From contig JAUWKI010000003.1 of NCBI GenBank assembly GCA_030614255.1, positions 28,003-92,002 of the forward strand: a stretch of DNA of 64,000 nt, read 5' to 3'. Shown here piece by piece: positions 44,460 through 52,689 of the stretch. The DNA comes from Actinomycetes bacterium. GTDB taxonomy: Bacteria; Actinomycetota; Aquicultoria; UBA3085; Oleimmundimicrobiaceae. A program made the translations under genes and the position numbers. Each line of letters opens with the position of its first letter. Within the stretch, counting starts at the first letter, position 1. The notes beneath the pieces are model-generated. The model was not told the origin of the DNA. It made no database searches and worked only from the letters and a program-made list of their open reading frames with translations.

Positions 44460-45342
44460 TGATTTCAAAAGTGGATTCGTGGCTATAGTGGGGAGGCCAA
44501 ATGTGGGTAAATCCACCTTGGTTAACGCTCTTATCAAGCAAAAGGTTGTCATAACATCCGATAAACCTCAAACTACTCGTCACAAGGTTAGGTGCATTTT
44601 AAACCAGCCGGATGCGCAAATTATCTTTATGGATACACCGGGATTACACAAACCGCACGATTTACTGGGAGAGTGTCTTAATAAAAAAGTTAGAAGTGCC
44701 TTAAATGAGGTAGATGCCATCTGCTTCCTGGTTGATGCTTTCAAACTTATCGGTAAAGGAGATGCTTTTATAGCTAAGGAGTTAAGTAGGCTTGATACTC
44801 CGGTTATTCTGGTCTTAAATAAGATAGACAAAGTTAACCAGACTGATTTAAGTGTTCAAGAGGAGATAGGACGCGATCTGGGGCAATTTGAAAAGCTTAT
44901 CTCCATTTCGGCCCTGAGTGGTGATAATTTGGGTGTTTTGATTGATGAAATCGTTAAGTTATTACCAAGGGGCCCAAAGTATTATCCTGATAATATTATT
45001 ACGGATCAGCCTGAAAAGGTTATCATCGCCGAACTTGTTAGGGAGAAAGTTTTAGAGCTAACAAAAGAAGAAGTGCCACATAGCGTTGTGGTGAGAGTCG
45101 AAAGTATTTCCAGGAGAACAAATAAGGATATAGTTGATGTAGAGGCTTATGTTTTTGTAGAGAGGAACTCTCAAAAAGGAATAATTATAGGCAAGGGTGG
45201 TAAGATGCTCAAGGAAGTTGGACAAAAAGCTCGCGTGGATATAGAAAGTCTCTTAGGCAGCCAAGTCTTTTTGAGTCTCAGGGTTAAGGTTATAAAGAAA
45301 TGGCGAACCAATAAAGATATAATTCGTGATATGGGTTATTAA
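44452..45342 (+). CDS. era: GTPase Era
   Basis: Binds the 16S rRNA 3' end in 30S maturation. G1 GRPNVGKST, G3 DTPGLHKP, G4 NKIDKV, and a C-terminal KH domain (KGIIIGKGGKMLKEVGQKARVDIE). About 296 residues. ATG 44452 follows GAGGGGGCTAGGTTTG; TTG 44449 is possible. It overlaps the GNAT gene by 8 bases. Presence next to ybeY is meaningful, since both act on 16S 3' end processing. Confidence 0.96.
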   Translation: MNDDFKSGFVAIVGRPNVGKSTLVNALIKQKVVITSDKPQTTRHKVRCILNQPDAQIIFMDTPGLHKPHDLLGECLNKKVRSALNEVDAICFLVDAFKLIGKGDAFIAKELSRLDTPVILVLNKIDKVNQTDLSVQEEIGRDLGQFEKLISISALSGDNLGVLIDEIVKLLPRGPKYYPDNIITDQPEKVIIAELVREKVLELTKEEVPHSVVVRVESISRRTNKDIVDVEAYVFVERNSQKGIIIGKGGKMLKEVGQKARVDIESLLGSQVFLSLRVKVIKKWRTNKDIIRDMGY

Positions 45343-45365
45343 TAAAAATATAAGGTAGGGGGCAA

Positions 45366-46736
45366 TTGGAAGAGAGAAACGAAGTTATCTTAAAAACCAT
45401 AAATAGATTGCTCGTTGAGGATAAGCTTCCTAAGATTACAACCATTCTTGGGAAGCTCTACCCAGCTGATGCTGCAGAGATTGTCGCACACCTTAGCGAA
45501 GAAGACCAAAAGAAAATATTTGAAGTTTGGGCTCCGGACCAGTCGGCAAACACATTGCTTGAGATGGAAGAAGATGATCAAGTCGATATTGCCGAAAGTC
45601 TAAGTATTTCAGCTATCTCCGAAATCTTAAATGAGATGCCTTCTGATGATGGTGCCGACTTAATTGCGGACTTATCAGAAGAGACTGCCGAGAAAGTCCT
45701 TGCGGCAATGGAGCCAGAAGTAGCGGCCGGGGTTAGAAATCTTTTAAAGCATGGCGAAGAAACAGCCGGCGGGTTGATGAACCCCGAAATTGTAACCCTG
45801 AGAAAGGACATGACGGCCGAAGAGGCAATAGATGAGTTAAGACGGAAAGCTCCAGGCGATGAAAACATATATTATATTTTTGTTATTAACAACGACAATC
45901 AACTGGTCGGCGTGGTCTCCCTCAGAGAGTTGATTATAACTTCTCCCCAGACTCTCATAAAAGAAATTATGAATCCGGATGTTATTCATGTTGGGGTGGA
46001 GACGGACCAGGAAGAAGCTGCGAAGATTTTCACAAAATATGATCTTTTAGCACTGCCTGTAGTTGATCAAGAACAAAAACTTTTGGGTATTGTTACTGTC
46101 GATGACGTCTTGGATGTTGTCGAAGAAGAAGCTACAGAGGATATGTATAAGTTATCCGGTACGATGGACATTGAGGAAAGCGATGTTATGAAAGGCCCAT
46201 TTGTTCGGGTTGTAAGAGCACGACTTCCTTGGTTAGTGGTTGCATTAGTCGGTGAAGTTCTGGTGGTAGGAGCCATTGCTGAGTATTATCAACATTTACT
46301 GATATTATTACCTGCTTTGGTTATTTACTGGGCATGTATGACTTCGGTTGGCGGAAATTGCTCGTTTCAGACATCGACTGTAGCCGTTCGTGACTTGGCA
46401 ATTGGACACATTGATTCGAAAACTATATTTTTACGCGTATTAAAAGAGATGAGACTGGCTTTGATAATGGGATTGATTACGGGCGCGGCGCTTTTTTTGA
46501 TTGCGTCAATTTGGCAAAGATATTTACCCTTAGCAATTATTGTTGCAATTGCAAATGTTTTGATAATATTATCAGGTGCATTTACGGGTACCGTGGTCCC
46601 CCTTGTTTTTAATGCAGTAGGCATAGACCCTGCGGTCTCTTCCAGCCCCTTTTTGGCGCTTATCATGGATGCAGTCAGTCTTTTTATATATTTTTACATC
46701 GCTGCTCAAGTTTTAGGGAGATATTCTTGTTTGTAG
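45366..46736 (+). CDS. mgtE: Magnesium transporter MgtE
   Basis: Mg2+ channel. N-terminal MgtE_N superhelix (about 1-125, AEIVAHLSEEDQKKIFE), a CBS pair (about 130-255, GGLMNPEIVTLRKDMTAEEAIDEL, DLLALPVVDQEQKLLGIVTVDDVLDVVEEE), a plug helix and five membrane helices at the C-terminus (SVGGNCSFQTSTVAVRDLAIG). The cytosolic domains sense Mg2+ and gate the pore. 456 residues, TTG start at 45366 with GTAGGGGG upstream. Confidence 0.94.
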   Translation: MEERNEVILKTINRLLVEDKLPKITTILGKLYPADAAEIVAHLSEEDQKKIFEVWAPDQSANTLLEMEEDDQVDIAESLSISAISEILNEMPSDDGADLIADLSEETAEKVLAAMEPEVAAGVRNLLKHGEETAGGLMNPEIVTLRKDMTAEEAIDELRRKAPGDENIYYIFVINNDNQLVGVVSLRELIITSPQTLIKEIMNPDVIHVGVETDQEEAAKIFTKYDLLALPVVDQEQKLLGIVTVDDVLDVVEEEATEDMYKLSGTMDIEESDVMKGPFVRVVRARLPWLVVALVGEVLVVGAIAEYYQHLLILLPALVIYWACMTSVGGNCSFQTSTVAVRDLAIGHIDSKTIFLRVLKEMRLALIMGLITGAALFLIASIWQRYLPLAIIVAIANVLIILSGAFTGTVVPLVFNAVGIDPAVSSSPFLALIMDAVSLFIYFYIAAQVLGRYSCL

Positions 46737-46745
46737 GGAGAAGGA

Positions 46746-47456
46746 ATGACATCAGAAAAACTTGCCAAGCATATAGATCACACTATTTTAAAAACTCAGG
46801 CAACCTCGGAGGATATTCTTTTAGTTTGTAATGAAGCGAAAAAATATAGTTTTGCCACAGTTTTTGTAAATTCTTATTTTGTTCCTTTTGTAGACCGCGA
46901 ACTGAGAGAAACGAATATAGGTGTCGGAACAGTCGTCGGTTTTCCCCTGGGAGCAAGTTCTTCAGCGGTTAAGTGTTTTGAAACCGAAAGCGGAATATTA
47001 AACGGGGCGAACGAAATAGATATGGTTATAAATTTAGGTGCTCTTAAAGACGGAAATTCAAAAGAGGTTTATCTCGATATTGTTGCCGTTGTTGAATCAG
47101 CACGCTTAGCTGGATTAAAAGTTGGTTTAAAAAAAGTGATTGTAAAAGTAATTATCGAGACCTGTTATTTAACCGATAATGAAAAAAGAGAAGCGGCAAA
47201 GATAGTAATGGAAGCCGGCGCCGATTTTGTTAAAACTTCCACTGGTTTTGGTCCCGAAGGAGCCAAGGTTGAGGACGTGGCTCTCATAAAAGAAGTTGTT
47301 GGCAACAAGCTTGGAATCAAAGCATCCGGTGGCATAAAAACGTGCGAGCAGGTTTTATCGATGATAGAAGCGGGAGCAACGCGTATCGGCACAAGCTCTA
47401 GTGTTGAGATAATGGAAAATTTTTTAAAGAGGGCAAAAGGTGAAGTCAGGAGCTAA
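46746..47456 (+). CDS. deoC: Deoxyribose-phosphate aldolase
   Basis: Splits 2-deoxyribose 5-phosphate into glyceraldehyde 3-phosphate and acetaldehyde in nucleoside breakdown, fitting the nearby cytidine deaminase. TIM barrel of 236 residues; IDHTILKTQAT at the start, Schiff-base Lys in GADFVKTSTGFGPEGA, second Lys in GIKASGGIKT, VKVIIETCYLTD as the substrate strand. ATG at 46746 is 9 bases after mgtE with GGGAGAAGG upstream. Confidence 0.96.
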   Translation: MTSEKLAKHIDHTILKTQATSEDILLVCNEAKKYSFATVFVNSYFVPFVDRELRETNIGVGTVVGFPLGASSSAVKCFETESGILNGANEIDMVINLGALKDGNSKEVYLDIVAVVESARLAGLKVGLKKVIVKVIIETCYLTDNEKREAAKIVMEAGADFVKTSTGFGPEGAKVEDVALIKEVVGNKLGIKASGGIKTCEQVLSMIEAGATRIGTSSSVEIMENFLKRAKGEVRS

Positions 47457-47689
47457 AAGTTAGAAGAGACAGTTCTAAGCCGTTGTTACCATGCCTATCG
47501 TACCTGTCGGCCTGCCGGCAGGCAGGCAAGTCTCGATGTTTCATCGGGGCGAAGCAATCTCTAAAACCGGAAGCTGGTAGTTAGTTGATAGGGGTAAGGT
47601 TGAAACTAAAAATCAAACTCTCCACTCTTGACTAACAGACTACCGACTGGTAAAAACTGTGCCCGATGACAAGCAGGAGTGGTGTTTTA
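47457..47689 (+). repeat. Spacer with CCTGCCGGCAGG palindrome and word repeats
   Basis: CGGCCTGCCGGCAGGCAGG lies near 47510-47530. The words ggaagctggtag and gactaacagactaccgactgg follow to 47650. No gene or clear promoter is seen. AGGAG at 47675-47679 serves recO. Confidence 0.5.
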
Positions 47690-48484
47690 GTGCCTTCACA
47701 TGAAGTTAAAGGTTCTTTATATAAAACTAGAGGCATAGTTTTAAAATCCATAAAACTTGGTGAGGCCGATAAGATTATAATTTTTTTTACCAATTTTCAT
47801 GGAAAAGTAAGTGCTGTCGCGAAGGGATTGCGAAGAACTAAAAGTAAATTCGGAGGAAGGCTCGAACCATTTACGTATGTTGACCTCTTACTTTATAAGG
47901 GTAGAAACTTAGATACAATTACTCAAGCTGAAATTATTACTTCTTTTTCGGAAATCAGGGAAGATTTAAATAAGATAGCTTATGGGTTACCCATGCTTGA
48001 TTTGATGAACAAAGTATCTATTGAACGTGAGAAAGACAAAAGAGTTTTTGAGTTTCTTTTATCCAGCTTAAAAACCTTGTCTAAGATAACTATAAACACA
48101 GACCTTCTTTTAGTGGCATTTGACCTAAAACTTCTTTCCCTGTCTGGTTTTTTACCCATTCTTAACAGATGTGTTGTCTGTAGCAAAACTATGAACCATT
48201 TTAAGGAGACCTTTTTTAGTTGTGAGAAGGGTGGGCTTATCTGTAAAGAATGCGGTTATTTTGGTTATCGGGGGGGCGAAGTTGGGCCGGATATAGTTTT
48301 TATAAGTTCTCAAGCAGCCAGTCTACTCTCAACTTTGCTGAGAGCCAGCGCCGGTGATTTAGATAAAATTGAAGTTTCAGAGAAGCCAAGGAAGGAAGTT
48401 TTAACGGTTGTTCGAAAATACGTTGATTTTCATATACAAGCCCAGCTTAAAAGCAGAGAATGTATAAACAAATTAAAAGGTTGA
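47690..48484 (+). CDS. recO: DNA repair protein RecO
   Basis: Helps load RecA at gaps in the RecFOR pathway. N-terminal OB fold (YKTRGIVLKSIKLGEADKIIIFFTNFHGKVSAVAKGLRRTKSKFGGRLEPFTYVDLLLYKG), then a helical part and four zinc cysteines (CVVCSKTMNHF, CEKGGLICKECG). About 264 residues. The ORF track starts at ATG 47666; GTG 47690 sits behind AGGAG and gives a family-like N-terminus. era-...-recO-glyQS is a typical order. Confidence 0.93.
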   Translation: MPSHEVKGSLYKTRGIVLKSIKLGEADKIIIFFTNFHGKVSAVAKGLRRTKSKFGGRLEPFTYVDLLLYKGRNLDTITQAEIITSFSEIREDLNKIAYGLPMLDLMNKVSIEREKDKRVFEFLLSSLKTLSKITINTDLLLVAFDLKLLSLSGFLPILNRCVVCSKTMNHFKETFFSCEKGGLICKECGYFGYRGGEVGPDIVFISSQAASLLSTLLRASAGDLDKIEVSEKPRKEVLTVVRKYVDFHIQAQLKSRECINKLKG

Positions 48485-48489
48485 TGATT

Positions 48490-48518
48490 TTGACATTGAT
48501 TGTTATTTTGCTTATTAT
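48490..48518 (+). promoter_or_regulatory. Promoter of glyQS
   Basis: TTGACA (48490-48495), 17 bases, TATTAT (48513-48518), directly after recO. It leaves a leader of about 180 bases before glyQ. Confidence 0.7.
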
Positions 48519-48637
48519 TTAATCCGTGCAAACAAAGCTGTTTAGTCGGTAATTATTTTAAAAGAATAGGTTGTAAGCAGCACTTATTTTAAAAAATAAT
48601 ATTAGAGACAGGTTGGAGTGAGAGTGCAAAAAGAAGT

Positions 48638-48683
48638 CCTCTTGTCCAGGGGGTATTAATATACTTTCGGGGAAGAGGTTTTG
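48638..48683 (+). terminator. Terminator-like hairpin in the glyQS leader (possible attenuator)
   Basis: CCTCTT (48638-48643) pairs with AAGAGG (48673-48678), followed by TTTTG. Inside lies GTATTAATATAC, a second palindrome. It lies 22 bases before the glyQ ATG. No T-box sequence (GGTGGNACCGCG type) or Stem I is seen, so the mechanism, if any, is unknown. Confidence 0.45.
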
Positions 48684-48704
48684 TTGTAAACACAGGGGAT
48701 GTGA

Positions 48705-49571
48705 ATGAACTTCCAAGAGATAATTATGAATTTACAGGCCTATTGGGCCAACTATGGATGCATCATAGCTCAACCATATGATTTAGAGGTAGGGGCGGGA
48801 ACTTTTAATCCACATACTTTCCTAAGATGTTTGGGGCCTGAGCCCTGGAAAATTGCTTATGTTGAACCAGCTCGCCGGCCAACTGATGGACGTTATGGCG
48901 AAAACCCAAATCGGCTCCAGCATTATTATCAATTTCAAGTAGTGCTTAAGCCAGCTCCTGATGATATCCAAAACATCTATCTTGAGAGTCTTGAACAAAT
49001 TGGTATTGATCCCAGGAAACACGACATACGCTTTGTTGAAGATGATTGGGAATCGCCCACATTGGGAGCTTGGGGGCTGGGCTGGGAAGTTTGGCTAGAC
49101 GGCATGGAAATAACCCAATTTACATACTTTCAGCAAATAGGAGGCATCGATTTGAAACCCATTTCGGTGGAGTTAACGTATGGATTAGAAAGAATTGCCA
49201 TGTATGTTCAGGAAAAAGATAATGTTTTTGACCTGGAATGGGGGAATGGCTTAAAGTACGGCGATATTCATCATCAAGGAGAGGTGGAATGGTCCAAGTA
49301 TAATTTTGAGATTGCGGATACGGTTATGCTGAATGATTTATTCGATAAATTCGAAAAAGAGTGCGAGCTTATTCTCTCTAAAGATTTGGTCTTGCCGGCC
49401 TATGACTATGTCCTTAAATGTTCACACGTTTTTAATCTTCTGGATGCCAGAAGAGCGATTAGTGTGACTGAGCGAACACGCTTCATTGCACGGGTTCGTG
49501 ATCTTGCACGCAAGTGTGCCGGTGCTTATATGTCCCAAAGGGAGAAGATGGGATACCCACTTCTTAAGTAG
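48705..49571 (+). CDS. glyQ: Glycyl-tRNA synthetase alpha subunit
   Basis: Catalytic-site subunit of the bacterial alpha2beta2 enzyme. [48 protein letters not shown] is diagnostic; class II motifs include [23 protein letters not shown]. 288 residues. glyS follows after a ~135-base insertion of spacer repeat. The two-gene type is usual in Gram-negatives, Firmicutes and some deep Actinobacteria. Confidence 0.96.
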   Translation: MNFQEIIMNLQAYWANYGCIIAQPYDLEVGAGTFNPHTFLRCLGPEPWKIAYVEPARRPTDGRYGENPNRLQHYYQFQVVLKPAPDDIQNIYLESLEQIGIDPRKHDIRFVEDDWESPTLGAWGLGWEVWLDGMEITQFTYFQQIGGIDLKPISVELTYGLERIAMYVQEKDNVFDLEWGNGLKYGDIHHQGEVEWSKYNFEIADTVMLNDLFDKFEKECELILSKDLVLPAYDYVLKCSHVFNLLDARRAISVTERTRFIARVRDLARKCAGAYMSQREKMGYPLLK

Positions 49572-49707
49572 TTGGCAGTAAATAAAGAATGTTTTAAATT
49601 TTTTATTTTTTATTACTTACTATGGACTTCCCGCCTGCCAACACCTGAAGGTGTAGCCAATGGCGGGTAGGCCGACCAAGAAACCAATAGCTAAAGCAGG
49701 AGTATTT
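49572..49707. repeat. Hairpin-rich repeat between glyQ and glyS
   Basis: Nested inverted repeats: CCCGCC (49630-49635) with GGCGGG (49662-49667), and ACACCT/AGGTGT (49641-49654) inside. Subunit genes of one enzyme are normally a few bases apart, so this repeat looks inserted. Confidence 0.55.
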
Positions 49708-51801
49708 ATGGATACAAAGGACTTAATTTTAGAGATAGGAACGGAAGAGATGCCCTCTATGGCACTCAACGTGGGAATCGAACAATTAAAGAACAATGCC
49801 ATAAAATTGCTCGATGAAAACAGGCTTTCCTGTTTCGAAGCAAAAACATATGGTACTCCAAGGCGTTTGGTTTTAAATGTTGTCGGCTTGCAATCACAAC
49901 AGCGGGAAGAAATAAGGGAGACGAAGGGACCTCCGGCGAACGCGGCATTTACCAATGGTGGGGAGGCGACTGCTGCTGCGAAAGGTTTTGCCAAATCGCA
50001 AAGGGTAAAAGTATCTGATTTGAAAATTCGTGAGACCTCCGAAGGAACCTATGTTTTTGCCATCAAGAAAGAACAAGGCAAAGAAACATCGAAAATTCTC
50101 CCCGAAATTTTACCAAAATTGATATCATCCATTTCTTTTAATAAGTCCATGAGGTGGCAGGGTGGCAACGTTCGCTTTGTTCGGCCCATTCGCTGGCTTT
50201 TAGCTTTACATGGAGAGGAAGTCGTGAGATTTACATTTGTTGATCTGAAGTCAAACAATTTGACGTGGGGACATCGTTTTCTTGTAAAAAGTCCTATTAA
50301 AATGAAAAACCCTAGGGAATATTTTTCTTTGATAAAGAAAGCCGGTGTGGTTGTGGATCAGAAGGAACGGAAAGAAATTATTGAGGATAGCATCAAAGGG
50401 CTTTTGAAAAAAGAAAAAGAAAGACCCGTTATAAATCCCAAAACTTTTGCTGAAGTTATAAATTTGGTAGAGTCTCCACATATTATCTGCGGTACTTTTT
50501 CAGATAGCTATCTTAGTTTGCCGCGGCAAGTACTGACGACTGCGATGGAATCACATCAACGTTATTTTCCTGTTGAAGACATTGATGGCAAATTAAAATC
50601 CAAGTTTATCATTGTTCATAATGGCGATGCTACTTATGATGACATTATTAGAAAAGGTCACGAAAGAGTTCTTGGAGCGCGGCTTGCGGACGCGAAGTTT
50701 TTCTTCGAAGAAGATCGGAAAGAACCACTTGTTAAAAATATCGAAAAACTTGAGGGTGTTGTTTTTCAAGATAAACTTGGGACGGTATATAGCAAAGTTA
50801 AACGTGTTGGAAAAGTAACCGGCTTTTTAGCCAAACAGATGGAAGTCGATGATTCGACGAAGGATTATGCAAAAAGGACTGCTTATTTAAGCAAAGCTGA
50901 TTTGGTGACGGAGATGGTTGGAGAGTTTCCTGACCTTCAGGGCGTAATGGGGAGAGAATATGCAATGTTGTCCGGAGAGAACGAAGAGGTTGCTAAAGGT
51001 ATTTTTGAACACTATCTGCCGCGTTACTCTGATGACATTTTGCCCGAATCTGATGTGGGAAAAATTGTAAGCATTGCGGATAAAGCAGATACTATAACAG
51101 GTTGTTTTTCGGTAGGGCTTCTACCAACTGGCTCAGAAGATCCTTATGCTTTGCGTCGTCAAGCACAAGGTATAATAAACATAGTTCTCAATAACGAGTT
51201 AAATCTGTCGCTCATCGAGCTTATAAAGTTTACGCTATCTGGGTACAAAAGAGATAAGATAGAATTTTACCAGGATGAAGAGCGAATTTTGGAGGAACTT
51301 GAAAGTTTCTTCCTGGGAAGATTAAAACAGCAATTTTTAAGCGCGGGATTTCAATACGATGTCGTTGACTCCGTTTTGGCATTGGGATTGAATAATTTAG
51401 TGGTCCTTAGGGAAAAAGTTAAGATTATGTCCAAATACAGGGAAGAAAGCTTAATGAAAGATTTGTTTACAGCGTTCATAAGATGTAGAAATTTAGCGGT
51501 GCATGGGTTAGGGATAACAGTCAATGAAAATTTGTTTGAGCAAGAAGAGGAAGAGAAGTTGTTTCGAGCGATTTTGCAATCAGAAAAAGATATGAATGAA
51601 GCCTTGAAAAATAGTAATTATGAAGAGGTCATGAAAATCTTGGCTAACTTAAGACCGATAGTCGATAAATTTTTTGATGAAGTCTTGGTGATGGCGAAGG
51701 AGAAAGAGCTACAGGATAACCGAATCAAACTACTAAATAAGTCTGTTCAAATATTTCAATCGGTTGCCGATTTTTCCAAACTAGCCATAGCTGCCGGGTA
51801 G
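49708..51801 (+). CDS. glyS: Glycyl-tRNA synthetase beta subunit
   Basis: tRNA-binding subunit of GlyRS. MDTKDLILEIGTEEMPSMAL is the classic beginning; an HD-like region and C-terminal anticodon-binding DALR-like part follow (LNKSVQIFQSVADFSKLA). 697 residues. The ORF track starts 16 codons early, in the repeat; ATG 49708 is preceded by GCAGGAG. It is expressed with glyQ from the promoter at 48490 if the intervening hairpins are read through. Confidence 0.95.
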   Translation: MDTKDLILEIGTEEMPSMALNVGIEQLKNNAIKLLDENRLSCFEAKTYGTPRRLVLNVVGLQSQQREEIRETKGPPANAAFTNGGEATAAAKGFAKSQRVKVSDLKIRETSEGTYVFAIKKEQGKETSKILPEILPKLISSISFNKSMRWQGGNVRFVRPIRWLLALHGEEVVRFTFVDLKSNNLTWGHRFLVKSPIKMKNPREYFSLIKKAGVVVDQKERKEIIEDSIKGLLKKEKERPVINPKTFAEVINLVESPHIICGTFSDSYLSLPRQVLTTAMESHQRYFPVEDIDGKLKSKFIIVHNGDATYDDIIRKGHERVLGARLADAKFFFEEDRKEPLVKNIEKLEGVVFQDKLGTVYSKVKRVGKVTGFLAKQMEVDDSTKDYAKRTAYLSKADLVTEMVGEFPDLQGVMGREYAMLSGENEEVAKGIFEHYLPRYSDDILPESDVGKIVSIADKADTITGCFSVGLLPTGSEDPYALRRQAQGIINIVLNNELNLSLIELIKFTLSGYKRDKIEFYQDEERILEELESFFLGRLKQQFLSAGFQYDVVDSVLALGLNNLVVLREKVKIMSKYREESLMKDLFTAFIRCRNLAVHGLGITVNENLFEQEEEEKLFRAILQSEKDMNEALKNSNYEEVMKILANLRPIVDKFFDEVLVMAKEKELQDNRIKLLNKSVQIFQSVADFSKLAIAAG

Positions 51802-51865
51802 GTTTTATTTAAGAGAAAGATGAAAATTTTAATCAAATAAATTTAAGGCTGGCAAAGGGATGTTA

Positions 51866-52678
51866 ATGACAGAGATGAAAAATATATATGTACTTTCAGA
51901 TTCTCTAGGGGATACAGCGGAGCAAGTGGCCAAAGCTGCGGCAAGCCAGTTTGCTGAAAAATTTAAGGTAATAAAATGGCCAAAAATTAGGGATAAAAAT
52001 CAGATTGAGGCGGTTATAAACAAAGCAAAAATTGGTCCAAGCGTTATATTTTATAGTTTGGTTGCCCCTCAATTGAACGAGTTTTTAGAGACGAAAGCTA
52101 ATGAGTTTGGGATTCCCGTATTGAATGTCTTAAGTCCTGCAATAAGTGTGCTGGAAGAATTTTCTGAAGCTTCAGCGGAGCTTAGACCGGGAGCTTCCAG
52201 GGAAATAGACCACGGGTATTTTCGAAAAATCGAGGCGATAAATTTTGCGGTTAAACATGATGATGGAAGAAGCATGGAAAACATTAAAGAAGCTGAAATC
52301 GTTCTCGTAGGAGTTTCTAGAACCTCCAAAACTCCTCTTTCCGTATATTTAGCTTATCGTGGCTGGAAGGTGGCTAATATCCCCTTAATTTATGGAATCG
52401 AGCCAAGCAAACAACTTTTTGAAATATCACCCGAAAAGGTAGTTGGCCTTGATATTAATGAAAATTCATTAAGAGAAATCAGAGAACAAAGGCTGGAAGC
52501 GTTGGGGGCTCCAAAAAATGGTTACGCGAATGCCGGTTACATATTGAAAGAACTCGATTATGCGCGTTCTATAATGAAAAAAATCGGATGCAGGATTATA
52601 AATACTACGTATAAAGCGATTGAAGAGACGGCTAGTGAAATATTGAAATACTATAATAGTAAAGATAATCATATTTGA
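51866..52678 (+). CDS. ppdR: Pyruvate, phosphate dikinase regulatory protein (DUF299 kinase/phosphorylase)
   Basis: Bifunctional enzyme that inactivates PPDK by ADP-dependent threonine phosphorylation and reactivates it by phosphorolysis. The P-loop-like LVGVSRTSKTPLSVYLA is diagnostic. About 270 residues. ATG 51866 is 6 bases after AAAGGG; the track uses ATG 51860. It lies directly before ppdK, which identifies PPDK, rather than PEP synthase, as the target. Confidence 0.93.
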   Translation: MTEMKNIYVLSDSLGDTAEQVAKAAASQFAEKFKVIKWPKIRDKNQIEAVINKAKIGPSVIFYSLVAPQLNEFLETKANEFGIPVLNVLSPAISVLEEFSEASAELRPGASREIDHGYFRKIEAINFAVKHDDGRSMENIKEAEIVLVGVSRTSKTPLSVYLAYRGWKVANIPLIYGIEPSKQLFEISPEKVVGLDINENSLREIREQRLEALGAPKNGYANAGYILKELDYARSIMKKIGCRIINTTYKAIEETASEILKYYNSKDNHI

Positions 52679-52689
52679 GGGGGTTTGGA

